Assembly: GCA_963971535.1 (NCBI GenBank)
Contig: OZ020585.1
Location: 22,938,005 to 23,002,004, forward strand
Reading direction: 5' to 3'
Source: Notolepis coatsorum
Lineage: Eukaryota; Chordata; Actinopteri; Aulopiformes; Paralepididae
DNA length: 64,000 nt
Shown here: in pieces, positions 10,261-19,921 of the stretch
Layout: each line of letters starts with the position of its first letter
Numbering within the stretch: position 1 is the stretch's first letter
Translations under genes and position numbers: made by a program
The notes under the pieces: model-generated
What the model saw: only the letters and a program-made list of their open reading frames with translations
Databases searched by the model: none
What the model was told of the DNA's origin: nothing

Positions 10261-11292
10261 ACTCAATTTCATGGGGAAGAAGGCACTGCTCTTGATTTTT
10301 TTTTCTTCTTCATTGGATTCAAAACAGGCAATTATGGGGAATACATCACAGTAGATAATCCATGGACCTTGTCAAACTAAATGCTCCTGTTGCATGATAA
10401 GCCAAAGGTCACCGATTACCAACCGACGAGCACAGGAATGGACAGATATACCATGTACCATGTGATGCAGACACTGATGTGCATGCTAAATGTATGGAGA
10501 TATATCCACCATATATATAGTCCACGTTCTGCTATTTTGTCCTGCAGTGTGCAAGGCGGAGAAGATGCTGACCTGCTGGGTGAGTCATCACCAATCTACA
10601 GTCATATCAACGGTAGAGAGCCAATACATAATGTAGTATCCTCAAACAATGATCATGTAAGTTGATAAGAGATTTCCTATATTGGCCACTCCTCTTACTA
10701 TTTTCTCTTTAGTTAGTAAGGTATATTGGTACCCTCTTTAATTTTACTATGACATTTAGCTAATTATTTTAGTCCACTGTGCAGCAAAATTTGACGAAAG
10801 CCCATTTAAAGGTCACAGACTTCAGCCAGTCATTGGTTGCAAACCAAGTATTAAATGTGACATCTGTATTTAAGTTCATGTTAATTCATCCAATTACTTT
10901 TGGTCTCCTAGAATGGCGGTCTATGTATAAGAAGGGCTACAATTCCAATTATACAATTCCTACAATACAGTTTCATTTAAAATCCAGTGTGCTAGAGCAC
11001 TTTTCAGCCCCCGACCCCCAAAATAACGGTGCCAGAGACTCGCGACCCCCACTATGCCCGGAGGTGGTTGAAGGCATATAAACGTTGTGCACACATAGGC
11101 CTACACTACTAACCCTATCCAGACACATGGCAACACAGCAACACAACAGCCTAACAACCATCATATTATTTTAGGCCTACACAGACTAGTAGCAGAATAG
11201 CTCAGTCTCTTATTTTTTTTAACTGTACTGACTAATCCATGGATGTACTGATGCCGTTTGGCTCTACCTACTAAAGCGAAAATACCTTCTTG
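10261..11292. other. Unassigned unique-looking sequence
   Basis: Open frames at 10381-10665 and 10779-11081 lack known motifs. Part of 10980-11060 (TTTTCAGCCCCCGACCCCCA, then CGCGACCCCCACTATG) resembles a decayed hAT end. Nothing firm. Confidence 0.35.
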
Positions 11293-11622
11293 GCACTGAC
11301 GTACATTAAAAATAAATAGAGATTGCGACTAATGTGGCTGTCTCCAAAACTTTACCCAGAATGACATACTGCTCACCCATATCATTAGGAGAGTGTACGT
11401 TAAAATTAAAGTAATTTCCACCCAGAAAAAAATCCTAAATGTATGTTTGCACATGATGTACATATGAAGAATGTACACACACACATATATATATATATAT
11501 AAAATTTAACCCAGAATGGCATACTGCCATATATATGGGAGGGCAGTATGCCATTCTGGGTTTAATTTTGGAGACGCCCACATTAGTCGCAATCTCTATT
11601 TATTTTTAATGTATGTCAGTGC
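11293..11622. mobile_element. Fold-back (MITE-like) element with nested hairpin
   Basis: Two arms of about 80 bases (11293-11371 and 11543-11622) are near-perfect inverted copies sharing TAAAAATAAATAGAGATTGC. Between them a second copy of the arm's inner end (11508-11528) pairs perfectly over 21 bp with 11542-11562, leaving a 13-base loop. The spacer has a (TA)n run. No protein is encoded. Confidence 0.85.
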
Positions 11623-11655
11623 TGTCAGACTTTGGCAGTTTTTTGCTAATGTAAG

Positions 11656-11836
11656 TATTATGTTGAGACAATGAACACACGACCGTGTGGTTTCATTACT
11701 TTATTCGACTGACTCTTAGGTTACAAACACCAGCCCTACCTCGAGCGCTAACCACGCCCGTCTATTAAAGGCACAGTAGCCTACAATGTAACTGCTAGTA
11801 TGTCACAACCTATACGTAGCATAACAGGACATAACA
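11656..11836 (-). repeat. Gypsy LTR, 3' copy (minus orientation)
   Basis: 181 bp, identical to 14551-14731. Its inner side is preceded (on the minus strand) by a G/A-rich polypurine tract at 11837-11857. Confidence 0.93.
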
Positions 11837-11925
11837 TTCCCCCCCCCCTTCCCTCTTGCAACAGCAATAGAACATTCCAGTCCATGAACAGAAACTGAAC
11901 ACTTCAGTCCACCAACCCGTGGCAT

Positions 11926-13445
11926 TTACCCAGTAACATAGTCCCCATGCCAAGCGGGTGGAGCCCTCACCCTCTGAGGGCGAGCAGGCTGGGGAGCAGG
12001 GTCTGGTGGTTGTGGTGGGTTACCTCCCACCCTGGTTGCTTCCAAGCGGGGCTGCCAACTGCGGGTTGCAGCTTGGCTCATGGATGATGCAGGCAGTGTC
12101 GGGGCACCCACCTTATGCAGGCGGTTTGAGTGCCAGCGAGAACCATCATCTAGTCTGTAGGTGGCCGGACCCAGTTGACGGGTCACTCGGAGGGGTGCTG
12201 ACCAGTATGAGCTCAGCTTGTTCTTGCGGTTGGCGTGTTTAATCCTGACCCAATCCCCTGCTGACATAGTGGGAGTCTGTACTCTGTGAGAGGCATCATA
12301 CCTCCGTTTCATCTGAGCCTGTGAGCTTTGGACCTGATCTCTGGCCTTCTCGAGCCCAGGGCTCTCGCATGCAGGGGCCGGTTCAGCTCTCAAGCAGTCT
12401 AGTGGTTGTTTCATTTCTCGCCCAATCATGAGCAGAGCCGGAGAGACCCCTGTGGTGGAGTGCTTGGATGCCCGGATGGTCAGGAGAGTTTGGGTGAGTG
12501 CAGCGCTGAAGGTTTTCCCCTCCTCCAGGCAGGCTCTGATTCCATTCTTCAGAGATTTGTTTAGGCGTTCAACGCCGCCGTTACTTTCAGGATGGTAGAC
12601 CGACGTCCTGATGTGCCTGATGGACCTCAGTGACAGGAACTCAGAGAACTCTGCCGAGATGAATTGAGGCCCATTGTCTGTGGTGACGACACTGGGCAGG
12701 CCCCAGCGCCCAAACAGCTTGACGAGGTTGTCGGTGATGCTCTGTGTGGTGATGGAGCTGAGTTCGATGGCTTCTGGCCACTTCGAGTGTAGGTCGTGCA
12801 CGACCATCAGGTAGCGGGCATGTGCCGGGGCCCCATGAAGCTCTCCGCATAGGTCAACCTGAATGTGCTCCCACGGCGCGGACGGCCACGGGGTCGGGGT
12901 GAGGGGTGCTGTAGCCGGCTGGCCCGTTTTCCCACTCAGCAGGCAGCAGGTACAGTTGCGCACCAGCTCCTCTACGTCGCCGTCTATGTGAGGCCACCAC
13001 ACTGTGTCTCTGCAGCGTTGTTTCAACTTAACCACCCCCAGGTGGCCGTCGTGCGCCATGTGCAATACCCTGGCCCTCAGCGCCTCTGGTATAATAGCGC
13101 GGTGACCGCGGGCGAGGCACACCTCCCCCCAGCAGGAGAGCTCGTCGCGGACTCGGCGGTAGGGGAGCAGTCTGTCCTCCACCGTGGCTGGCCAGCCGTC
13201 CTGGATATAGGCACGGAGATTTGTAAATGTCTCATCTTCAGCCGCAGCCTGCTGCAGCTCAGCCAGCGTGACTACTGCGCTGAGCGGTCCATGCAGCATG
13301 TGGACCCAGTCCACGTCGTCCTCCTGTTCAGGACTCGCCTCACCCGCCTCTTTTGTCGTAGAGACGGCTCTTGAAAGAAGGTCAGCTACCGTGTTAGAGC
13401 GCCCCGGCATAAACTCGAGTCCGAAGTTGTACTGATTCAGCCTAT
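11926..13445 (-). CDS. Gypsy Pol, RNase H end plus integrase
   Basis: A single frame on the minus strand opens with the end of RNase H (NQYNFGLEFMPGRSN..ADLLSR). Integrase follows: zinc-binding HHCC (H120, H123, C153, C156, counted from the first Met at 13410), then the DDE core with D186 (HIQVDLCGEL), D245 (VVTTDNGPQF) and E281 (ESNGGVERLNKSL). The C-terminal GDWVRIKH..SYWSAPLRV block resembles the gypsy integrase barrel, and the end is proline-rich. The integrase looks intact. The methionine used by simple frame calling is not a real start, because the protein would be cleaved from a Pol polyprotein. Confidence 0.9.
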
Positions 13446-14425
13446 CAGCCCTGGACGCTCTACCCCTCCATAAACCTGGGATAGCACGGCGCCGAGCGCC
13501 ACCCCAGAGGCGTCACAGGTGACCAGGGTGGGCGCGGTCAGGCTGAAATGCGCCAGTGTTGGCGGGGACGTGAGCTGCCGTTTGATGACGCGCACAGCCT
13601 CCCGGCAGGCCGGGGTCCAGTCCCATACCGCATCCTTGCGTAACAGCTGGCGCAGAGGGGCCGTCGAGTCAGAATAGTGTGGCATGAACCGGAGGTAGTA
13701 GGCAGCCATGCCCAGAAAAGAAGACAGCTTGGACGGCGACTGCGGGTCCGGCAGGGACAGGATTGCTTCGGTGTGGGACATGATCGGGGTGATACCCTCC
13801 CTGGAGAGCCTGAACCCCAGGAACTCGACCTCAGTAGCTCCAAATGTACACTTCTCTGCGTTGAGTGTGACCCCGTTTTGCTTGAAGCGCTGGAAGACCT
13901 GCTCCAGGCGAGCGTCGTGGAGTGCAGCGGTGGGCGCATGCACCACCACATCATCCAAGTAGATGCTGACCCCCTGGATGCCAGCCAAAATGAGCGACAT
14001 TATTTTCTGAAAACAGCTTGGGGCTGATGACAGGCCAAAAGCCATGCGCTTGTACCTGAAAACCCCCACATGTGTGACAAACGCTGTGAGGTCCATACTG
14101 CCCGGTGCCAGGGGAACCTGCAGGTAGCCGTGACGTAAATCCATTTTACTGAAAATCGTGGAGCCATGGAAATGGCTAGTCAGCTCCTCCGCTGTGGGGA
14201 GGGGATACTTGTCAGGGATGATGGCTTTGTTTACGTCTGTCAGATCGACGCATAGACGCAGTCCGCGGCCCCCCCGTTTCTTTGCTATCACCAGGTTGGA
14301 CACCCAGGGAGAGGCGTTGATCGGTTCTATGACGTCCTCCTTCACCAGATGACGAATCTCCTCCTCCACCGCATCACGGAGGGCCAAGGGAATGCGCCGC
14401 AGCGGCTGAATGACGGGTCCAGTCC
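13437..14425 (-). pseudogene. Gypsy Pol, reverse transcriptase with truncated RNase H
   Basis: The frame has PLALRDAVEEEIRHLV, SPWVSNLVIAKK, the first catalytic Asp in FSKMDLRHGY (D108 of the frame), AFGLSSAPSCFQKIM and the YLDD active site (168-171). LGFRLSREGI and the connection domain follow. RNase H begins at LVTCDASGVALGAVLSQ but breaks after GGVERP. The sequence then jumps to the domain's last segment in another frame (junction about 13440-13450), removing the RNase H core. RT looks complete; RNase H is dead. Confidence 0.9.
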
Positions 14426-14536
14426 CAACGCCAATAAATAGTCCTCCAATGACGTTAGCCATCTAACCCATGGAACCGCTGGGTCACCGGGAACAGGTAG
14501 AAACGGTGGTGGCGGTGGTAAAACGAAATCAGCCAT
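14417..14536 (-). pseudogene. Gypsy Gag, N-terminal 40 codons
   Basis: Beginning at MADFVLPPPPPFLPVPGDP, the frame continues to a WLTSLEDYLLALGLD segment typical of the start of fish gypsy Gag. It is then joined directly to the N-terminal edge of RT in a different frame near 14417-14425. Most of Gag, the protease and the start of Pol are lost in one deletion. Confidence 0.7.
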
Positions 14537-14550
14537 CCTCGTTCGCCAAT

Positions 14551-14731
14551 TATTATGTTGAGACAATGAACACACGACCGTGTGGTTTCATTACTTTATT
14601 CGACTGACTCTTAGGTTACAAACACCAGCCCTACCTCGAGCGCTAACCACGCCCGTCTATTAAAGGCACAGTAGCCTACAATGTAACTGCTAGTATGTCA
14701 CAACCTATACGTAGCATAACAGGACATAACA
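14551..14731 (-). repeat. Gypsy LTR, 5' copy (minus orientation)
   Basis: Identical to the copy at 11656. The primer-binding candidate lies immediately to its left on the plus strand (14530-14550). Confidence 0.93.
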
Positions 14732-14736
14732 GTAAG

Positions 14737-14957
14737 AATATCCATAAATGTATCTATCTATAAATCTATCATATCTATCCGTCTAGAATAGTAGCTATTG
14801 TAAATTACTTAAACAGTGTCTACAATGTACTGTTTTTTACTGTGTTAAAGCTGGCAAATTATATTTGTGCTCAAACAAGGAAGTCATCAAATTCCACATT
14901 TCATAGCACCAGTTGTTAGGCGAAGTCAAAGTCTGTGTTCTAAAACTGTTGAACTAA
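14737..14957. other. Unassigned AT-rich sequence
   Basis: Short ATC/ATCT-rich words (14738-14785). No gene. Confidence 0.4.
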
Positions 14958-15220
14958 ACTGTAATCAAGGCCAGATTAAGACTTCAGAGGCCCCTGGGCC
15001 AGATTCTTGTGGAGGCCCCCCCACACACACGTGCACGCACGCACAGTGGCGTTTTTATATGTCACTTTAAAAAATATATAGAATACCGTAATTCCTCTAA
15101 TAGTAACCCCGGCTTGTATTTGTTTCAACTGTAGTGGATACCAGGCTTGTATTAGGAGGAGGCATGTATAAGAGAGAGGCCTATATTTCTAATTTTCGTA
15201 TCTCTTTTATTTTTTTTACT

Positions 15221-15440
15221 GAATGAATGAATGAATGAATGAATGAATGAAAACTTTATTTAACAGATTGCAGAATGGGTACAATACAGTACGGCTCAAT
15301 ACACACAATTGTTAATGCAGGGGATGCAGACCTGAGAAAGACGTTGGTCTTGTTTACATCAGGGTCCCCCATTTTCAATTCATATAGACATTTATGACAT
15401 ACACAACATACATGACATTTATGGCATAGGGACATATAGG
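15221..15440 (-). mobile_element. LINE 3' tail fragment inside the hAT element
   Basis: An (ATGA)n tail followed by AAAACTTTATTTAACAGATT and ACAGTACGGCTCAATACA, shared with 23838-23880. The orientation is right to left. Confidence 0.55.
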
Positions 15441-15478
15441 TATTTAGTACTAGTACTAGTGTGTAGTGTGGAGGCCCC

Positions 15479-15800
15479 TAGTCGCGTTATTTCTAAACCT
15501 AGCCGCATTTCTGGCAAGACGCTCTCTGATTGGCCGATGCCTGTTTCTACACTGGTTAAGCTTAGGCACTCTTTCGAAGTTGGTTAAGGTTAGAGTTTGT
15601 CTTAGAGCGTGACGGGCTGACGGCAAGTTCTTTCGACGGTTAAGCTTAGGCACTCTTTCGAAGTTGGTTAAGGTTAGAGTTTGTCTTAGAGCATGGCGAT
15701 ATACCGTTTGCAGGCTGTTTGACGAGGAAATGGGCAAAGACACAGCTCGTCACGCGATTGGGCAAACATGTCAGTGGCCAATCAGAGAGCGTCAGTCAGT
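15479..15800. repeat. Module block with duplicated GGTTAAGCTTAGGCACTC unit
   Basis: The unit GGTTAAGCTTAGGCACTC..GTTGGTTAAGGTTAGAG, about 55 bp, occurs twice (15554-15608 and 15640-15694). It is bracketed by inverted CTCTCTGATTGGCC (15524) and GGCCAATCAGAGAG (15776). The same block occurs at 28147-28440. Confidence 0.8.
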
Positions 15801-16231
15801 GCCAATCATTCAGTGTCACAGTATGACATCGATCTCCAAAATAAGAAAAATAAATAAATAAAATGTGGGGTGATGAGGGGCCTCCAAAAATGTTTAAAAT
15901 AAAAGTTAAAAAAAATAAACAAATATTTGGGGCCTCTAGTGACGAGGGGCCTCAAAAAGAAAAGAAAAGAAAAGTAAAAAAAAAAATTATAATAATTTGG
16001 GGCCTCTAGTGACGAGGGGCCTCCAAAAGGCCTCTAGTGACAAGTGGCCTCAAAAAATTTAAAATTAAAGTTAAAAAAAAATAAAAATAATTTGGGGCCT
16101 CTAGTGACGAGGGGCCTCCAAAAAAATAAAAAATAAAAAATAAAAAATAAAATTTTGGGGGCCCCTCATCACTCGAGGCCCACGGGCCGCGGCCCGATCG
16201 GCCCGGTCGGTAATCCGGCCCTGACTGTAAT

Positions 16232-16894
16232 CCTAGACTCTAGCTGACCAATAGCTATTAACTTGTTTGGTTTTACTGTCATGGTTTTTGCTTTATTTCA
16301 CCTTTCTGTGAGGGACAGCTGTCTATTTCATCTCCTGTGAGGGATAGCTGTCAATCCCTGGGCCCTCATTTATCAATGGTGCCTACGCACAGATATGTGC
16401 GTAACCCGTGCGTACAATAATTTCTAAGCAAAGTGTGGGACTTATCATTTTGAACGTGTGCTTGACTTTGTGCGTATATCTACGCACAGCTCAGAGCATG
16501 CGTACCTGGCGCCCAGCGGTAGAATATGAAGACTACAACGCGGAAATAAGCTTCCGTGCATTAGTTTCAACACAGGCGTGTTCTGTATGACCCGTAATTC
16601 ATTATAGTTAATTGTAAAGTAGTGACAGTAGTGTAATTATAATGGGCTCACGCGCGAACAAGAGGTTGGCCTGCTTGTTTGGCACGGGGGGCAGACGCAG
16701 AACACCCACCTCCAAACGCGATTAAATATTGTTTAAAATAAAAAGCTAAATACTATTATTTTGTGTCATGTTTCCAAATAAGATTGGTCACAACGAAATG
16801 CTTTCTACTTCAATTTGTTGGTTAGAATAGATGACCTCCGTTGAAACTTCACTGAGACTAACACAGACTATTTGTGAGCTCCCGCACAGACGTG

Positions 16895-16897
<3 letters not shown>
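16232..16897. other. Unassigned, with one possible Harbinger-type end
   Basis: CTGTGAGGGACAGCTGTC and CTGTGAGGGATAGCTGTC form a short direct repeat (16306-16353). GGCCCTCATTTATCAATGGT (16361-16380) followed by GTGCGTA/TACGCAC words to 16505 resembles a fish PIF/Harbinger-type end. No opposite terminus was found. Confidence 0.35.
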
Positions 16898-16950
<53 letters not shown>

Positions 16951-17060
16951 TATTAATAATAGCTTCACTTTATATAGCGCCTTTCAAGAGACCCAAGGTC
17001 GCTTTACATAGGGGGACAAAATAACAAAGTAACAAACATAGTGGACAGACACAACATAAA
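16898..17060 (-). repeat. (AAT)n microsatellite and LINE 3' tail
   Basis: Sixteen or more AAT units (16898-16951), then CTTCACTTTATATAGCGCCT and GGTCGCTTTACATAGGGGGA, the 3' tail of a LINE lying in minus orientation. The microsatellite is therefore the LINE's own tail repeat. Confidence 0.7.
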
Positions 17061-17463
17061 TATGATGATGGAATTCAAGTTCGCGTTTTTATTGATCACA
17101 TAGGCAGGCTATACATGGCGTAGGCTACATGGCAGTGAGATTCATTGTTCTATGCTCTCGTATTATTGTTATAGTATATGCTATTGTCAAGAAGGAAGTA
17201 CATTATTTTCAATCGTGGCTTTAATTCGTAGCCGAGAAGCAGTCTCCTATCAGCTTCATTAATCCCGACCCATCTCAGCCACAGCATAACTGAGACCGGC
17301 TATGGAAACAAATCATAAATAGACTACTGTAAATAAAATAGCCTAACATTATAAAGGATAGGCTGCAGGGAAAAAGGGCATTCATATTCCAGCATGGTTA
17401 TTATTAACAGTATCAGTGCCGGCCTTGTTTTCCTTTTTACCCCCTTGAATGCCATCATCCACT

Positions 17464-18324
17464 TCAATGTTAGCGTTAAAAACGCATAATCTATGTTTTA
17501 AATTATGGCTATGTGTCTAATCTGCCCGTCGTTTATCAATGACTTGTTTGCAGTCAACATTGTCGAAACGGATTGTTTTTTAATCGGTTCATATCCTTTT
17601 TCGAAAAGCTATCGTTCTCTCGAAAATTTTAGGAACATTTTAAGATTCCATTATAAACGCCATTTATTGGAATATTCTCGAATACACTAGACACGTTGTC
17701 ATTTGTCGGCCTATTTATGAATCGTTTTCAAATAAACGCTAGATTATCCATAGTATATGTGTACTTATGCACGCTATAGAAGCGGGCTGAAAAATCTATT
17801 CTCTCATTTCCTCAACATCACACACACACACACACACACACATACACACACACGGCACATACTGATATCTCAGTGAATACAGCTCTGATTATCCTAAAAC
17901 TGGTAACATAGACTCCTTACCTTAGATCAGATGTTCTCCAAAAAGATTATTCCAATTCCTGATCGCCATTCCAAATATCGATCGCGTTTATTGATTGATT
18001 ATTGGCTGCTGTAAATATATATTCCACATTGCTTTCCAACTCGCGATCACTTCCATGTTCATCAGATCCATCCCTAGCATAATGGAGCCAGTAGGCTCCC
18101 CCCACAGGGATCTCCCAGTATAATCGAATGGGCTGCAGTTACACAGGGATAGACGATAGGGGGCGGTATTTTCCCATCTGAGCTCCTATGGGTCTGCTGT
18201 ACCAACGGGAGACTCGGTTGATGAAATATGCTAATAAAAAAATCAAACGACAATTCACGTCATCGGCACTCAACGGGGGGCATGATAAGACGACAATACA
18301 TGTCGTCGGCACTCAAAGTGTTAA
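17464..18324 (+). mobile_element. TTAA-element family, copy 1
   Basis: The right end reads CGTCGGCACTCAAAGTG followed by TTAA (18321-18324). It carries two subterminal hairpins: GACGACA/TGTCGTC around a 5-base loop (18289-18307), and an imperfect one at 18247-18263. Each is followed by GGCACTCAA. The middle (17920-18000) aligns with 56750-56830 (GATCGCCATTCCAA), and 17500-17780 aligns with the inverse of 43690-43985. The left terminus is not clear. No transposase; a (CA)n run lies at 17820-17852. Confidence 0.65.
17820..17852. repeat. (CA)n microsatellite
   Basis: CA dinucleotide run with one TA interruption. Confidence 0.9.
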
Positions 18325-18452
18325 TGACACCAACGCCAAACAGTGGTTAACGGTCTTTATTAGTGTTTGCGCTGCCGAGGCAGCAATGGTCTTTAGGAAG
18401 TTAATAGATATCATATCCGACATCACCGTCTGTCAGCCTGTCGCGTATTTCT
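18325..18452. other. Unassigned sequence
   Basis: Short link between the TTAA element and the G-rich repeat. No feature seen. Confidence 0.3.
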
Positions 18453-18605
18453 GGGGTATTTTGGGGTACTTTGGGGGTATTTTGGGGTACTTTGGGGTAT
18501 TTTGGGGTATACTTTGGGGTATTTTGGGGTATTTTGGGGTATACTTCGGGGTACTTTGTGGTATTTTGGGGTACGTTTTAGGGTATTTTCTGGTACTTTG
18601 TGGTG
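18453..18605 (+). repeat. G-rich minisatellite (GGGGTATTTT / GGGGTACTTT)
   Basis: About fifteen approximately 10-base units with one GGG or GGGG block each, favouring G-quadruplex formation on the plus strand. The repetitive ILGYFGV-type open frame through it is only a by-product. Confidence 0.9.
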
Positions 18606-18912
18606 ATTAGTAGGACCCGAATTAAGCGCACCTCATCCCACAGCTCATACAGACGGCTGAGAACATTCCCCTGCGGAAAGCCATCTAACTTCTTTATGGA
18701 ACAGCAGACCCTCGTGCTCCGATCCCATTCCGCTGCAAAGAGTGGCAAACAGCCTAGTGTTGAGTGGACATGATTTTATGTAGTTGACCATTTTTATCGC
18801 ACTATCAAGAACACTTCTAAGCTCTGGGTCAAGTGCTTTTCTTGCAAGAGCTTCTCTGTGTAATAATACAGTGTGTGAAATGTATGTAAGGCGCAACTTG
18901 TCAGAGTCTGTC

Positions 18913-19049
18913 TGTACACACACCAGCACCGTCGGTTCACACACACCAGCACCGTCTGCACACACACCAGCACCATTGGTACACACACACCAGCACTGTC
19001 TGCACACACACCAGCACCATTGGTACACACACACCAGCACCGTTGGTAC
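18913..19049. repeat. 23-bp minisatellite, left block
   Basis: About five units of ACACACACCAGCACCGTC with GGT or TGC junctions, the same unit as at 19360-19921. It is cut off by the MITE at 19050. Confidence 0.92.
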
Positions 19050-19359
19050 TAGGGATGGGCGTGAATAGCTATGAGAAAAATCGGAAAAAAAATATCAAAA
19101 TTATACGTTTTTATGAAATTATTTATTTATTATTATTAATTTTTTTTTACATATCTTTTCAGATGTATGTGTAAGATTATAACTGTTTGTTGGTTTCCTT
19201 AAACATATATACGTGAATGAAAAATAATAATAATAATAATAATAATTCTAATATATATATTTTTAAGTTTTTTCCCCCTTTTCGAGTAATACACGATCAA
19301 TGGATGCGTATAGCATGCGATCAATCGATCTGGATTTTTCTTTAAAATGCCCATCCCTA
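19050..19359. mobile_element. hAT MITE inserted in the minisatellite
   Basis: A 310-bp element with termini TAGGGATGGGC (19050-19060) and the inverse GCCCATCCCTA (19349-19359). It is flanked by GTTGGTAC on both sides (19042-19049 and 19360-19367). The duplicated 8 bases are part of the 23-bp repeat unit, so the insertion post-dates the array. The interior is AT-rich with an (AAT)n run; no protein. Confidence 0.93.
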
Positions 19360-19921
19360 GTTGGTACACACACCAGCACCATTGGTACACACACACCAGC
19401 ACCGTCTGCACACACACCAGCACCGTTGGTACACACACACCAGCACCGTCAGTACACACACACCAGCACCATTGGTACACAAACACCAACACCATTGGTA
19501 TACACACACCACCAGCACTGTCAGTAGACACACCAGCACCATTGGTACACACACACCAGCACCGTCGGTACACACACACCAGCACCGTCGGTACACACAC
19601 ACCAGCACCGTCGGTACACACACACCAGCACCATTGGTACACACACACCAGCACCGTCGGTACACACACACCAGCACCGTCGGTACACACACACCAGCAC
19701 CGTCGGTACACACACACCAGCACCATTGGTACACACACACCAGCACCGTCGGTACACACACACCAGCACCATTGGTACACACACACCAGCACCGTCGGTA
19801 CACACACACCAGCACCATTGGTACACACACACCAGCACCATTGGTACACACACACCAGCACCGTCGGTACACACACACCAGCACCATTGGTACACACACA
19901 CCAGCACCGTCGGTACACACA
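19360..19921. repeat. 23-bp minisatellite, main block
   Basis: About 24 units of GGTACACACACACCAGCACC followed by GTC or ATT. Two unit types (GTC and ATT) are interspersed. Because 23 is not a multiple of three and the unit has no stops, long open frames appear in several frames on both strands; none is a gene. Confidence 0.96.

Larger units (their letters stand above)
11656..14731 (-). mobile_element. Ty3/gypsy LTR retrotransposon, internally deleted, identical LTRs
   Basis: Two identical 181-bp direct repeats bound the element (11656-11836 and 14551-14731), flanked by the 5-bp duplication GTAAG (11651-11655 and 14732-14736). Read on the minus strand the LTR starts TGTTATG and ends CATAATA. 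Next to the downstream LTR is a purine run (11837-11857 complement). Next to the upstream LTR is a candidate primer-binding stretch, ATTGGCGAACGAGGATGGCT. The order RT, RNase H remnant, integrase is that of Ty3/gypsy. The element is only 3,076 bp because gag-protease and most of RNase H are deleted. The equal LTRs indicate a recent insertion. Confidence 0.95.
14966..16223 (+). mobile_element. Non-autonomous hAT element, 1,258 bp, with 8-bp TSD
   Basis: The left end CAAGGCCAGATTAAG and the right end (complement CAGGGCCGGATTACC) form imperfect inverted termini. Both flanks carry ACTGTAAT (14958-14965 and 16224-16231). The interior has no transposase. It holds a (GAAT)n LINE tail (15221-15440), a repeated module block (15479-15800), and four GGGGCCTCTAGTGACGAGGG-type repeats (15880-16110) separated by A-rich spacers. 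Confidence 0.9.

Noticed and set aside
11651-11660. LTR starting at TGTTGAG (11661) with no TSD
   Set aside because: TATTA precedes both LTR copies, so the LTR starts at 11656. This placement gives the 5-bp duplication GTAAG and inverted TGTTATG/CATAATA ends.
12865-13374. 169-codon plus-strand frame opposite the integrase
   Set aside because: It is the antisense shadow of the gypsy integrase frame.
13538-14027. Frames of 138 and 116 codons over the RT region
   Set aside because: Out-of-frame shadows of the gypsy RT.
18453-18605. Telomere-type TTTTGGGG repeat
   Set aside because: Units are TA/TAC-interrupted and irregular; vertebrate telomeres are TTAGGG. Internal minisatellite.
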